The notes under the pieces: generated by a model
The model's input: only the letters and a program-made list of their open reading frames with translations
What the model was told of the DNA's origin: nothing
The model's database searches: none
Position numbers and translations under genes: made by a program
DNA from: Micromonospora sp. RP3T
GTDB taxonomy: Bacteria > Actinomycetota > Actinomycetes > Mycobacteriales > Micromonosporaceae
Reading direction: 5' to 3'
DNA: 64,000 nucleotides
NCBI RefSeq assembly: GCF_003027925.1
Contig: NZ_PYPS01000014.1
Coordinates: 62,001-126,000 of the forward strand
Part shown: piece after piece, positions 26,077-34,378 of the stretch
How positions within the stretch are numbered: the stretch's first letter is position 1
How the letters are laid out: the number at the start of each line of letters is the position of its first letter

Positions 26077-28479
26077 TCAGGACCGGTAGCCCGCGGACCG
26101 GAACTCGTACTCCCGCTCGTCGTCGCGGTCGCCGGTGTCCCGGCTGAAGTCCCAGCCACCGGCCGCCTCCCGGCCGGGGCGACCGCCGACGGCGAAGCCG
26201 CCGATCTCCTGGCCGCGCCGCCACCCCCGGAAGTAGCCGGTGGTGTTCTCGGCGAGGCTGGCCGCGTTGCGGACGATCCGCAGTGGACGCTCCTCGCGCA
26301 GCGGGGAGCCCGGCACCAGGTTGGCCTGCGGGACCCGCTTGGGCAGGCCGGCCTTGGTCTCCGCGCCGATCGACGGGCGGGCCGCCTGCTCGGCGGCCTG
26401 CCAGCCGGTGTCGGCGGTGGACGCCCACTCCAGGTCGGCCTCGTCGCCGTGCCCGACGAACCAGGCGGACTTGGCCTGCGCGAAGATCAGCAGGTCGCCG
26501 TCACCCTCGTCGGAGACCGGCGGCGGCCGGTGCTCCTTCGGCGCGGGACGCCGCTCCAGCGGGGCGGGCAGCTCGGCGCGGGGCGCCGGCCGGCCGGCGT
26601 TGCCCCGGTCGACCAGCCGCAGCGGCGGAGTGTCCAACCCCGGGTCGGCCGGCCGCTCCGACTCGCCGCGCAGCGCCCGGTCGGCCAGCGGCGGGGGCTC
26701 CACCAGCCGCAGCATCGGCGGCTCCGGTGGCAGGTCGTCGGCGAGCCACGGCGGGGTGACGCGTCCCGGGTCGCTCGGCGCGTCCACGCTCCGCCCGTAC
26801 GGGTAGGCGGGGGCCTCCCGCTCCCGGTCGGCCTGGTCGTCGCTGTTGTTGACGAGCGGCCAGTTGGCGCGGGAACCCGGCGGGGCGGGCGCCGGCGCCG
26901 GCGGACGCGGAGGCGGCACCGGAATGCTCAGGTCGGTGGCGCTGAACCCGCCGGTCGGCGGCTCGGGGGCGGTGGTCTTGGGACGCGGCGGGATGACGGT
27001 GCGCTGCCGCTCGGCCCGGGCCTTGTTGATCGCGGCGGTGGTCAGCGTCGGCCGGAACGGCTCGCCGGCCTCGGCCGGGGGCACCGACCCTCGCGAGGAC
27101 GGGGGGATCGGCGTGATCCCGGGCGGCGGCGGGGGCGGCGCGGAGACCGGCCGGTTGGTCGGCCCGTCCACCCGCGACGGCAGGGGCGCGCCGGTGGGCT
27201 CGGGACGGCTCGGCGGCGCAGACGTCGGGCGGCCCAGCGACGCGGCAGGGGCGACGGGAGTGACCGGGGCGGGGGCGACCGGCGGCGGGGTGACCGGCGC
27301 GGGCGCCACCGGCGGCGGGCCGAGCGGGCGGGGCACGGTCGGGCCGGTCGGCCCGGAGACCGGTTCCGGGCGGCTGCGCCGGCCACCGGGGACCGGCTCG
27401 GGGCGGCTGCGGCGACCCGCCGGCTCGGTGGCGTCGAGGTCCGGCTCGGGGCGGCTGCGCCGGCCGGCCTGCTCGGCGAGCGGCTCGGGTTGTGCCGGGC
27501 GGACCGGGCGCAGCCCCGCGGGCTGCGTCACGGCGAGTTCGTCGACCTGTTCGCCCCGGCGGGCGGCGGCCCGACGACCGGTGGCCGGGGTCGGCGTGGT
27601 GCGCTCGGCCAGCGCGCCGACCAGCGCGTCACAGCCGGCGTCGCAGGCACGGACGGAGGCGACGGCCTGCCGCACCGTCTCGGCGACGGCGGCGGTGAGC
27701 GCCCGGTTGACGGTGGCCCGGCGGGGCGTCTCGGAGATGGCGACCCGGAGCGCGGTCACCGCCTCGGTGACGGTGTCGGCGTCGGCCAGGCCGTCGGCGG
27801 CCAGTTGCGCGGCGACCGCGTCGGCGGCGGCGCCGAGGTCACGGCCCCGGGCCGAGGTGCCCGTCAGCATGCTCGGCTCGGGCAGCGCGTCGAGGACCGC
27901 CAGCGCGACCGGCTCGGCGGGATCCGGGTACGCGCGCAGCGCGGCCGGGTAGAGCTCGCGGAGCACCTCGCGCAGCGTCACCGCGGCCGAGTGCCGCCCG
28001 CTGGCCAGTGCCGCGTGGGCGGAGAGGACCTGCTTGTAGCCGGCCAGGTCACGGGGCGCCGGGAGCGTCACCGCGGAGAGCGCGCCGGCCTGGAGCGCCC
28101 GGGCCAGCCCGACCGCCCGGCGCTCGGCCGGCGGGGACTGCATCTCCTCCAGCGAGTCGTCGTCGGCGAACCGTTCGGCGAAGTCGTCGACCGAGTCGTC
28201 GTCGGCGATCGCCAACGGCCGGCCGGCGGCGCTGAGCAGCGAGGTGACGGTGTGGTCGTCGCTGTCCGCGGCGATGGCCACGCCGCTGGGCCCACCGGAC
28301 CGCTCCACCAGCAGCGTGACCAGCCGGGCGTAGCCGGCGGGCTCGTCACCGATCTCACAGACGTGCAGCAGACGGCCTGCGTCGTCGACCACAGCGGACG
28401 TCAGCGTCGTTCCGGCCGAAGCCGTTCGGTCGGCCGGATCTGCCGAGGCCAGACCGCAGTACACGCGCACGAGCGCCAC
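26077..28479 (-). CDS. Domesticated IS110-transposase-like protein with conservon-kinase C-terminal tail
   Basis: An 800-residue protein in two recognisable parts. Residues 1 to about 230 follow the N-terminal DEDD domain of IS110 transposases (VYCGLASAD..., DDAGRLLHV, GYARLVTLLVE, LASGRHSAAVTLREVLREL, YPAALRAYPDPAEPVALAVL). All expected catalytic acids are replaced: GID by GLA, VAIE by VAIA, and DARDA by AERRA. No serine-containing second transposase domain is visible. A Pro-rich linker (about 330-650) leads to a tail with SAWF (about 665), GLPKRVPQANLVPGS (about 711) and GYFRGWRRGQ that matches the CvnA tail. GTG 28479 follows GGGAGGAGG. There are no terminal repeats, so it is not an element. 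Function unknown. Confidence 0.8.
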   Translation of the reverse strand: MALVRVYCGLASADPADRTASAGTTLTSAVVDDAGRLLHVCEIGDEPAGYARLVTLLVERSGGPSGVAIAADSDDHTVTSLLSAAGRPLAIADDDSVDDFAERFADDDSLEEMQSPPAERRAVGLARALQAGALSAVTLPAPRDLAGYKQVLSAHAALASGRHSAAVTLREVLRELYPAALRAYPDPAEPVALAVLDALPEPSMLTGTSARGRDLGAAADAVAAQLAADGLADADTVTEAVTALRVAISETPRRATVNRALTAAVAETVRQAVASVRACDAGCDALVGALAERTTPTPATGRRAAARRGEQVDELAVTQPAGLRPVRPAQPEPLAEQAGRRSRPEPDLDATEPAGRRSRPEPVPGGRRSRPEPVSGPTGPTVPRPLGPPPVAPAPVTPPPVAPAPVTPVAPAASLGRPTSAPPSRPEPTGAPLPSRVDGPTNRPVSAPPPPPPGITPIPPSSRGSVPPAEAGEPFRPTLTTAAINKARAERQRTVIPPRPKTTAPEPPTGGFSATDLSIPVPPPRPPAPAPAPPGSRANWPLVNNSDDQADREREAPAYPYGRSVDAPSDPGRVTPPWLADDLPPEPPMLRLVEPPPLADRALRGESERPADPGLDTPPLRLVDRGNAGRPAPRAELPAPLERRPAPKEHRPPPVSDEGDGDLLIFAQAKSAWFVGHGDEADLEWASTADTGWQAAEQAARPSIGAETKAGLPKRVPQANLVPGSPLREERPLRIVRNAASLAENTTGYFRGWRRGQEIGGFAVGGRPGREAAGGWDFSRDTGDRDDEREYEFRSAGYRS

Positions 28480-28543
28480 AGCGTCGTCCTCCTCCCGGGA
28501 CACAGGTCTTGCTCTGCCAGAGACTGATGCTCCCCGCTCCGGG

Positions 28544-29521
28544 TCAGTCGCGCCAGTCCACGACGGCAGAGATCTTGCCGACAATGGTGCGCCAACCCAA
28601 ACTTGCGGTTTGTGCCCCGATTTTCTTCAGCCGGCGACGACCCAGGAAACCACCGATCCCGCCGTTGACGGAAGCGCGCAGCGCCTCGTCCAGATCGTCC
28701 AGGCTGGAGCCGGCGGAGAGCATGTCCAGAACGGCCGGTAGTCGCAGGGCGTACGCCAGGTCACGGGCGACCTCGCCAGCCTCGATCAGCAGCGCCGGAT
28801 CCCACGCGTCGTGCCCGCCGCGCAGGTTCTCCACGACCAGGTCGAGTTCGTAGGTGTCCTCGTCCAGCGGGGCCACGTCGGCCGGTTCGAGCCGTTCGGA
28901 CAGTTCATTCCAGCTGTCCAGTTGAGAGAGGTCGTTGGGCGCACCGGAACGGATGAAAGTGACAAGCGACTCCGGCGTCTTGAAGAGCAGCAGCCGCCCC
29001 TTGTGGGTGAGGAAGACCGGCACCTCCTCGTCGCCCGCGGCGTCGTCGTCCTCGTCCGCCTCGTCGTCGTCGCCCGCCTCGTCGTCGCCGGCCTTGTCGT
29101 CGGCCTCGTCGTCGGCGGCGTCGGCGTCCGCGTCGGCCTTGCCGCGGCGGCGCTTCCCGTCGGACTTCTCGTCCTCGTCGTCCTCCTCGGCGGAGAGGGC
29201 GGCGAACTCCTCGTCGAGGATCACCACCTCCTCGTCCTCCTCCTCGGCCTCGACGATCTGGCGGCGGGCCAGGAAGGGGTCGTCCTGGTCGCGCTCGGCG
29301 ACGTCGGTCGGGGTCAGCTCGCGCGCCGGCCGGTAGGCCCGCAGCGTGAAGCCGGTGCCGGCGGGCAGGGCGATCTCCACCGGGTCGATCCGCACCTCGT
29401 CCCAGAGTGCGCGGTCCGCCGCCGGGCGGTCGACCTCGACCTCGTCTGCTGCGGCCGAGGTGTCGGTGTCGTCGAGCTCGGGCTCGTCGGCGTCGGGCCG
29501 TTGGGGCGACTGGCGGGCCAC
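28544..29521 (-). CDS. Conserved actinobacterial acidic protein, unknown function
   Basis: A 325-residue soluble protein. The N-terminal part has a beta-rich segment (EIALPAGTGFTLRAYRPARE, around residue 50). A block of about 75 residues (about 90-170) is almost entirely Asp, Glu and Ala, with one basic patch. The conserved C-terminal half contains LLLFKTPESLVTFIRSGAP, DTYELDLVVENLRGG, GEVARDLAYALRLP and the ending IVGKISAVVDWRD. I recall homologues being auto-named DNA primase, but I see no TOPRIM or primase motif and do not adopt that. GTG 29521 has GGAGG 6 bases upstream. The IS110-like gene follows after 64 bases, so they are probably cotranscribed. Confidence 0.75.
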   Translation of the reverse strand: MARQSPQRPDADEPELDDTDTSAAADEVEVDRPAADRALWDEVRIDPVEIALPAGTGFTLRAYRPARELTPTDVAERDQDDPFLARRQIVEAEEEDEEVVILDEEFAALSAEEDDEDEKSDGKRRRGKADADADAADDEADDKAGDDEAGDDDEADEDDDAAGDEEVPVFLTHKGRLLLFKTPESLVTFIRSGAPNDLSQLDSWNELSERLEPADVAPLDEDTYELDLVVENLRGGHDAWDPALLIEAGEVARDLAYALRLPAVLDMLSAGSSLDDLDEALRASVNGGIGGFLGRRRLKKIGAQTASLGWRTIVGKISAVVDWRD

Positions 29522-29652
29522 GCTGACCTCCGTGTGCGTTCGGGTGCCCACCCGGCGGCGTCGCGCCGCCGAGTGACTCTGCGCACATACCCTAGTGGGC
29601 AACCCGTTCCGACCGGGAGCCGCACCCCGGTGGCGTCCCGAACGCCCGACAA

Positions 29653-29665
29653 GTAGGCTTTCTAC
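29653..29665. promoter_or_regulatory. GTAG-N5-CTAC site over the padR promoter
   Basis: GTAGGCTTTCTAC ends 2 bases before ATG 29668 and includes a TAGGCT -10 box, so a protein bound here would block a leaderless padR transcript. The same 13-mer with one change occurs upstream of cydA at 36689. Confidence 0.5.
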
Positions 29666-29667
29666 GC

Positions 29668-30009
29668 ATGAGGGCGCAGGCGCTGCACGGACACCTGGAC
29701 GCACTGCTGCTGGCCGTGCTGGAACAGGGCGCGCAGCACGGCTACGCGATCATCGAGGCGTTGCGGGCCCGCAGTGGCGGCACGCTGGACCTGCCCACCG
29801 GCACCATCTATCCGGCGTTGCGCCGGCTGGAACGGGCCGGCCTGGTGGCCGGCACCTGGAGCACCGTCAACGGCCGGGAACGGCGCACCTACCAGCTCAC
29901 CGACGCCGGCAGCCGGGCACTGGCCGGGGAACGGGCCGGCTGGCGCGAGTTCAGCGCCACCGTGGGCCGCTTCCTCGGCCCGGCCGAGCCGCCCGCGACG
30001 CCCGCCTGA
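29668..30009 (+). CDS. PadR-family transcriptional regulator
   Basis: A 113-residue winged-helix repressor. The PadR pattern is complete: LHGHLDALLLAVLEQGAQHGYAIIEAL, then DLPTGTIYPALRRLERAGLV and the wing RERRTYQLTDAGSRAL. It is a short type with a single C-terminal helix. PadR regulators of this size usually sit beside a membrane protein with a permease-prefix domain, and one is encoded convergently just downstream (30056). Autoregulation through the site at 29653 is likely but inferred. Confidence 0.93.
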   Translation: MRAQALHGHLDALLLAVLEQGAQHGYAIIEALRARSGGTLDLPTGTIYPALRRLERAGLVAGTWSTVNGRERRTYQLTDAGSRALAGERAGWREFSATVGRFLGPAEPPATPA

Positions 30010-30055
30010 GCCGCCCGCGACGCACCGCCCGCCCGCGGTGCCGGCCTGGGGCGCC

Positions 30056-30739
30056 TCACCGACGGGCGAACCGTGGGCCGCGCGCGCTGAGCAGCCACCA
30101 GCGGGCCGACCGGGCCAGTGAGAACCAGGCCGCCGACGCCACCACCGCCCCGATGATCATCGGCGGCCAGGTCAGCGCCGCGTCCCACAGCCGCACCGAC
30201 CAGCCGAACAGCGCACCGCCGGCGAGCGCGCCGACCAGCAGCCCACCGGTCAGCCCGAAGCCGACCGCGCGGGCCGACCGGACGAGCCCCGGCGAGTCCC
30301 GTCGGGCGGCGAACGCGCCGAGCGCCAGCCCGGCCAGCGCCAGCCCGGCGATCGTCCCCCAGATGCCGTGTATCGACGAGGCGAGCAGCAGGTAGCCCGC
30401 CGGCGGTCGCGGGCCGGCGCTCCAGCTCGACCCGTGCCAGGTGAGGTCCCCGGCGGCGATCAGCACCGCGGCGACCGCGAGCGTACGCAGCGCCAGCCCG
30501 CGCAGCGCGCCGGCGGCCAGCTCGGCCTGGAAGCCCGGCGCGAGCTGGCCGACGGTGCCGAACTCGGCCACCGCACGCCGCTCCGCCTCCGCCCGCGACA
30601 GGCCGCCCTCCCGGTACGCCTCGACGGCGTCCTCCAGCGCGTGCCGCGCCTCGGTCAGCAGGTCGGCCTTGAGTCGGGTCGGCCCGTGCAGCCGCCCGGA
30701 CAGCTCACGCAGCCGGTCCTCGACCGGTAGCTCCCACAT
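30056..30739 (-). CDS. Permease-prefix-domain membrane protein, PadR partner
   Basis: A 227-residue protein. The N-terminal 70 residues (VEDRLRELSGRLHGPTRLKADLLTEA, GLSRAEAERRAVAEFGTV) form the permease-prefix type domain frequently found beside PadR regulators. About four hydrophobic segments follow from residue 80 to 215. ATG 30739 begins right before the domain; a GTG two codons upstream is possible. The pairing is typical, but here the two genes converge rather than share an operon. The prefix domain is thought to sense or bind the regulator; the activity is unknown. Confidence 0.8.
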   Translation of the reverse strand: MWELPVEDRLRELSGRLHGPTRLKADLLTEARHALEDAVEAYREGGLSRAEAERRAVAEFGTVGQLAPGFQAELAAGALRGLALRTLAVAAVLIAAGDLTWHGSSWSAGPRPPAGYLLLASSIHGIWGTIAGLALAGLALGAFAARRDSPGLVRSARAVGFGLTGGLLVGALAGGALFGWSVRLWDAALTWPPMIIGAVVASAAWFSLARSARWWLLSARGPRFARR

Positions 30740-30798
30740 GGTCACCAGCCTGCCACCCGGGGAACGTCGGCGCGTCCGGGAATTCCCCCATTGCGGGC

Positions 30799-32640
30799 TC
30801 AGGGGGCGAGCGCCAGATAGCCGCGCTCGGCCGCCGCCTGGCGCAGCCACTGGTCGCGGTACCAGCCGGGGCGCGCCACCAGCTCCTCGTGCCGGCCGCG
30901 CTGCACCACGCCGCCGTCCTCCAGCACCACGATCTCGTCCAGCCCGGCCAGGCCGCTGAGCCGGTGGCTGATCAGCAGCACCGAGTGCCCGGCCGGAGTG
31001 GCGGCCAGGGTGGCGGCGAGCACCGCGTCCGCCGCCGCCGGGTCGAGGCCCTCGGTCGGTTCGTCCAGCACCAGCACCGGCGGGGCGGCCAGCAACGCCC
31101 GGGCCAGCGCCAACCGTTGCCGCTGCCCGCCGGAGAGCTGCCCGCCCTGCTCACCGACCACGGTGTCCCAGCCCTCGGGTTGGTCGCGTACCCAGTCCAG
31201 CAGCCCGGCCGCCCGGGTGGCCCCGGCCAGGTCCGCGTCGCCGGCGTCCGGGCGGCCCAGCAGCAGGTTCTCCCGCACCGTGGCGTGGAAGACGTACGCC
31301 TCAGCGAGCAGGCCGCCGACCAGCCGGGGGAGCTGACCGGCCGGGTGCTCCGCCACCGGTACGCCGCCGACGGTGACCCGACCGGCGTCGGGGTGGACCG
31401 CGCCGGTGAGCACCGCGGCCAGCGTGCTCTTGCCGGCCCCGCTCGGACCGACCACGGCCACCCGACGGCCGGCCGGCAGATCGAGGTCGAACCCGGCCAG
31501 CGCGGGCGCGGCACCGGCCCGGTAGCGGACCGTCACCCCTTCGAAACGCACGTCGTGGCCGCTCGGCGCCGGCCCCGGGAGGCCGGACGGGGCCGGTGTC
31601 GCGGGCTCGGTGAGCAGGTCGGCGACCCGGGCCAGGCCGGCCCGGAGCTGGGTCCGTTGCCGGGCGGCGGCGACCAGGGCGAGCGCCACCTCGACAGCGG
31701 CCAGCGTGCCCACCGCGAGCACGCCGACCAGCACCCCGCGCACGTCGGCGCGCAACGCCACGAGCACCACGGCGGCGGCGGTGAGGCCACCCACCAGCAC
31801 GCCCGTCGCGTCCACCGCGAAGCCGACCGCGGCGAGCCGGCGTTCCAGCCGGGCCAGCCGGTCGGCCCGCCCGTTCGCGGCGGTCAGCGCGGCGCCGGTC
31901 GCCCCGAACGCGGCCAGGTCGGCGGCGCCGTGGGTGAGGTCGACCGCGTCCACCGCGAGCGCGCCTCGCAACGGGGCCACCTCGTCGGCGGCCCGACGGG
32001 TGAGCCGGGTGGCCAGCGCGGGCAGCGCCACCCCGGCCACCAGCAGGCCGACCGCGAGCACGCCGGCGGCCGGCGGTGAGATCAGCGCGGCGCCACCGAC
32101 GGCGAGCACGCTGACCAGCGCCGCCGCCGCACCCGGCACCAGCACCCGCAGGAGCAGGTCCTGGGCCGCTTCGACGTCGGAGACCAGCCGGCTGAGCGCG
32201 TCCCCGGTACGCCGGTCGGCGGCGTCCCGCCGGGCCGCGAGCGTGGCGAAGACCCGGGCCCGGAGGTCGGTGATCATGCGGAGCACGGCGTCGTGCCCGG
32301 CGAGCCGTTCGGTGTAGCGGAACACGCCCCGGCCGACCGCGAGCGCCCGGACCGCGACGATGGCCACGGTGAGCCGGTCCAGCGGCGGCCGGCCGGCGGC
32401 GCTCATCAGCAGCCAGGTGGCGGTGGCCATCAACGCCAACCCGGCGAACTCGGTGGCCGCGGCGAGCAGCCCGGCGCCCAGCAGCCGGCCCAGGTACGGC
32501 CGGGCCAGGCGCAGCACCGCCCGCTCGGCGCCCGGACGGGCGCGCGCCGGCGGCTCCGGCGCGCCGGACGGCTCCACCGGGACCCCGGTCGGCCCGGCGG
32601 GCACCCGGCCCACCGGCGTGACGCCGTCGCCCGCGGTCAT
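30799..32640 (-). CDS. cydC: Thiol reductant ABC exporter subunit CydC
   Basis: Half-transporter that pairs with CydD to export cysteine or glutathione-like reductants needed for assembly of cytochrome bd; 613 residues. Six hydrophobic segments (about 48-330) precede the ATPase domain: Walker A GPSGAGKS near residue 405, signature [17 protein letters not shown] and Walker B PPVLVLDEPTEGLD. The N-terminal 35 residues are a polar Pro-rich extension. ATG 32640 is the only good start near TM1. It lies 55 bases after cydD, the last gene of the cydABDC operon. The ABC family is certain; the cyd assignment rests on context and sequence pattern. Confidence 0.92.
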   Translation of the reverse strand: MTAGDGVTPVGRVPAGPTGVPVEPSGAPEPPARARPGAERAVLRLARPYLGRLLGAGLLAAATEFAGLALMATATWLLMSAAGRPPLDRLTVAIVAVRALAVGRGVFRYTERLAGHDAVLRMITDLRARVFATLAARRDAADRRTGDALSRLVSDVEAAQDLLLRVLVPGAAAALVSVLAVGGAALISPPAAGVLAVGLLVAGVALPALATRLTRRAADEVAPLRGALAVDAVDLTHGAADLAAFGATGAALTAANGRADRLARLERRLAAVGFAVDATGVLVGGLTAAAVVLVALRADVRGVLVGVLAVGTLAAVEVALALVAAARQRTQLRAGLARVADLLTEPATPAPSGLPGPAPSGHDVRFEGVTVRYRAGAAPALAGFDLDLPAGRRVAVVGPSGAGKSTLAAVLTGAVHPDAGRVTVGGVPVAEHPAGQLPRLVGGLLAEAYVFHATVRENLLLGRPDAGDADLAGATRAAGLLDWVRDQPEGWDTVVGEQGGQLSGGQRQRLALARALLAAPPVLVLDEPTEGLDPAAADAVLAATLAATPAGHSVLLISHRLSGLAGLDEIVVLEDGGVVQRGRHEELVARPGWYRDQWLRQAAAERGYLALAP

Positions 32641-32695
32641 CGGGCCACCGCCGGGCGGGCGTCACGGCCGGTCACCGTCGTGCGGGCGCGCGGGG

Positions 32696-34378
32696 TCACC
32701 GGGGCACCGCCGGGCCGGTGGCGGTCGAGCGCAGTTCGGTGACCCGGCCGTCCTCGACGCGCAGGATCCGGTCGGCGTCGGCCAGCAGCGCGGGCCGGTG
32801 CGCGACGAGCAACGCGGTCCGGCCGGCGACCAGCCGGCGGGTGGCGTCCAGCACCACCGCCTCGCTGGCGCTGTCCAGCCGGGCGGTCGGCTCGTCGAGC
32901 AGCACGAGCGGGGCGTCCCGCAGGAACGCGCGGGCCAGCGCGACGCGCTGCCGCTGCCCGCTGGACAGGCCGTGGCCGCGCTCGCCGAGCCGGGTGCCGA
33001 GCCCGTCGGGCAGCGCGCTGACCACCTCGTCCAGCGCGGCGTCGGCGACGGCGACGGCCAGCGCGTCGTCCGGGGTGTCCGGCGCCCCGAGGCGGATGTT
33101 GTCGGCCAGGGAACCGGCGAACAGGTGCGCCCGCTGCGGCACCCAGGCCACCTCGCGGCGCCAGGCGTCCGGGTCGGCCCCGGCCAGGTCCGTCCCGTCG
33201 ACGGTGACCCGGCCGGCGGTCGGCGCGACGAAGCCGAGCAGCAGGTTGAGCAGCGTGCTCTTGCCCGCGCCGCTGGGCCCGATGATCGCCACCCGGTCAC
33301 CGGGCCTGATGGTCAGCGTGACGTCGCGCAGCGCGGTCGTCCGGTCGTACGCGACGGTCACGCCCTCGAAGCGGATCTCGCCGCGGCCGTCCGGCGCCGT
33401 GCGCCCGGCGGTGGCCGGGGCGGTCGGCGCGTCGGTCGCGGACAGCGTGAACGCCTCGTCCAGCGCGGCGAGCCCCTCCATGCTGGCGTGGAACCGGCTG
33501 CCGGCGACCCGCAGCGGAAGGTAAGCCTCCGGGGTGAGCAGCAGCACCAGCAGCGCGGTGGAGAGCGTGATCCCGCCGCCGAGCAGCCGGATGCCGACCG
33601 GCACCGCGACCAGCGCGACGGAGAGCGTGGCGACCAGCTCCAGCACCAGCGCGGAGAGGAACGCGATCCGCAGCGTCCGCATGGTGGCCTCGCGGTGGCC
33701 GTCGGCCATCCGGCGCACCACGTCGACCTGGGCCCGGGCCCGGCCGAACGCGCGCAGGGTGGGCAGCCCGGCGACCATGTCGAGGAAGTGCCCGCCGAGC
33801 AGCGACAGGCGCCGCCACTGCCGTTCGGTGGCGGCCTGCGCCTGCCAGCCGAGCAGCGCGCCGAAGATCGGGATGAGCGGGATGGTGAGGGCGATGATCA
33901 GCGCCGAACTCCAGTCGGCGAACACGATCCGGGCCAGCACCGCTGCCGGCACGGTCACGCTGAGCACGAGCTGGGGGAGGTAGCCGGTGAAGTAGGGGTC
34001 GAGCGCGTCCAGGCCGCGCCCGGCCAGCGTGGCGAGCTGCCCGGCCCGCCGGCCGGCGACCCAGGTGGGACCGTGCCGGCCGACCGCGCGGAGCAGGTCG
34101 GCCCGGAGCGCCGCCTTGACCGTCGCGGCGGCCCGCGCCGCCACCGTGCCCTGTGCCCAGCTCACCAGCGCCCGGGCCGCTACCGCGGCCAGGAAACCGG
34201 TGAGCGCCGGCCGGTGCAGCCGCCCGTCGATCGCGGTGGCCAGCAGCGTGGCCAGCGCGGTGGCCTGGGCGACCACCAGCAGCGCGGTCAGGCCGCCCAG
34301 CGCCGCGAGCACGGCGAGGTCGCGCCGGGCCGCGGGGACCCGGCGCAGCAGACGCGGATCGAACGGGCGGCGGTTCAC
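32696..34378 (-). CDS. cydD: Thiol reductant ABC exporter subunit CydD
   Basis: A 560-residue half-transporter partner of CydC. The membrane domain (about 20-310) contains the conserved GHFLDMVAGLPTLRAFGRA, a strong CydD marker. The ATPase has Walker A GPSGAGKS near 370, Q-loop VPQRAHLFAGSLADNI, signature GLSSGQRQRVALARAFL and Walker B PLVLLDEPTARLD. GTG 34378 overlaps the cydB stop (GTGA), so translation is coupled. Required in other bacteria for maturation of the bd oxidase encoded just upstream. Confidence 0.94.
   Translation of the reverse strand: MNRRPFDPRLLRRVPAARRDLAVLAALGGLTALLVVAQATALATLLATAIDGRLHRPALTGFLAAVAARALVSWAQGTVAARAAATVKAALRADLLRAVGRHGPTWVAGRRAGQLATLAGRGLDALDPYFTGYLPQLVLSVTVPAAVLARIVFADWSSALIIALTIPLIPIFGALLGWQAQAATERQWRRLSLLGGHFLDMVAGLPTLRAFGRARAQVDVVRRMADGHREATMRTLRIAFLSALVLELVATLSVALVAVPVGIRLLGGGITLSTALLVLLLTPEAYLPLRVAGSRFHASMEGLAALDEAFTLSATDAPTAPATAGRTAPDGRGEIRFEGVTVAYDRTTALRDVTLTIRPGDRVAIIGPSGAGKSTLLNLLLGFVAPTAGRVTVDGTDLAGADPDAWRREVAWVPQRAHLFAGSLADNIRLGAPDTPDDALAVAVADAALDEVVSALPDGLGTRLGERGHGLSSGQRQRVALARAFLRDAPLVLLDEPTARLDSASEAVVLDATRRLVAGRTALLVAHRPALLADADRILRVEDGRVTELRSTATGPAVPR

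Noticed and set aside
26077..28479. Active IS110-family insertion sequence
   Set aside because: Catalytic acids and the second transposase domain are missing, the gene has a long unrelated tail, and no element ends or duplicated flanks are visible.
28544..29521. Assignment as DNA primase
   Set aside because: I recall this label on homologues, but no TOPRIM, zinc or primase motif is visible, so no function is given.
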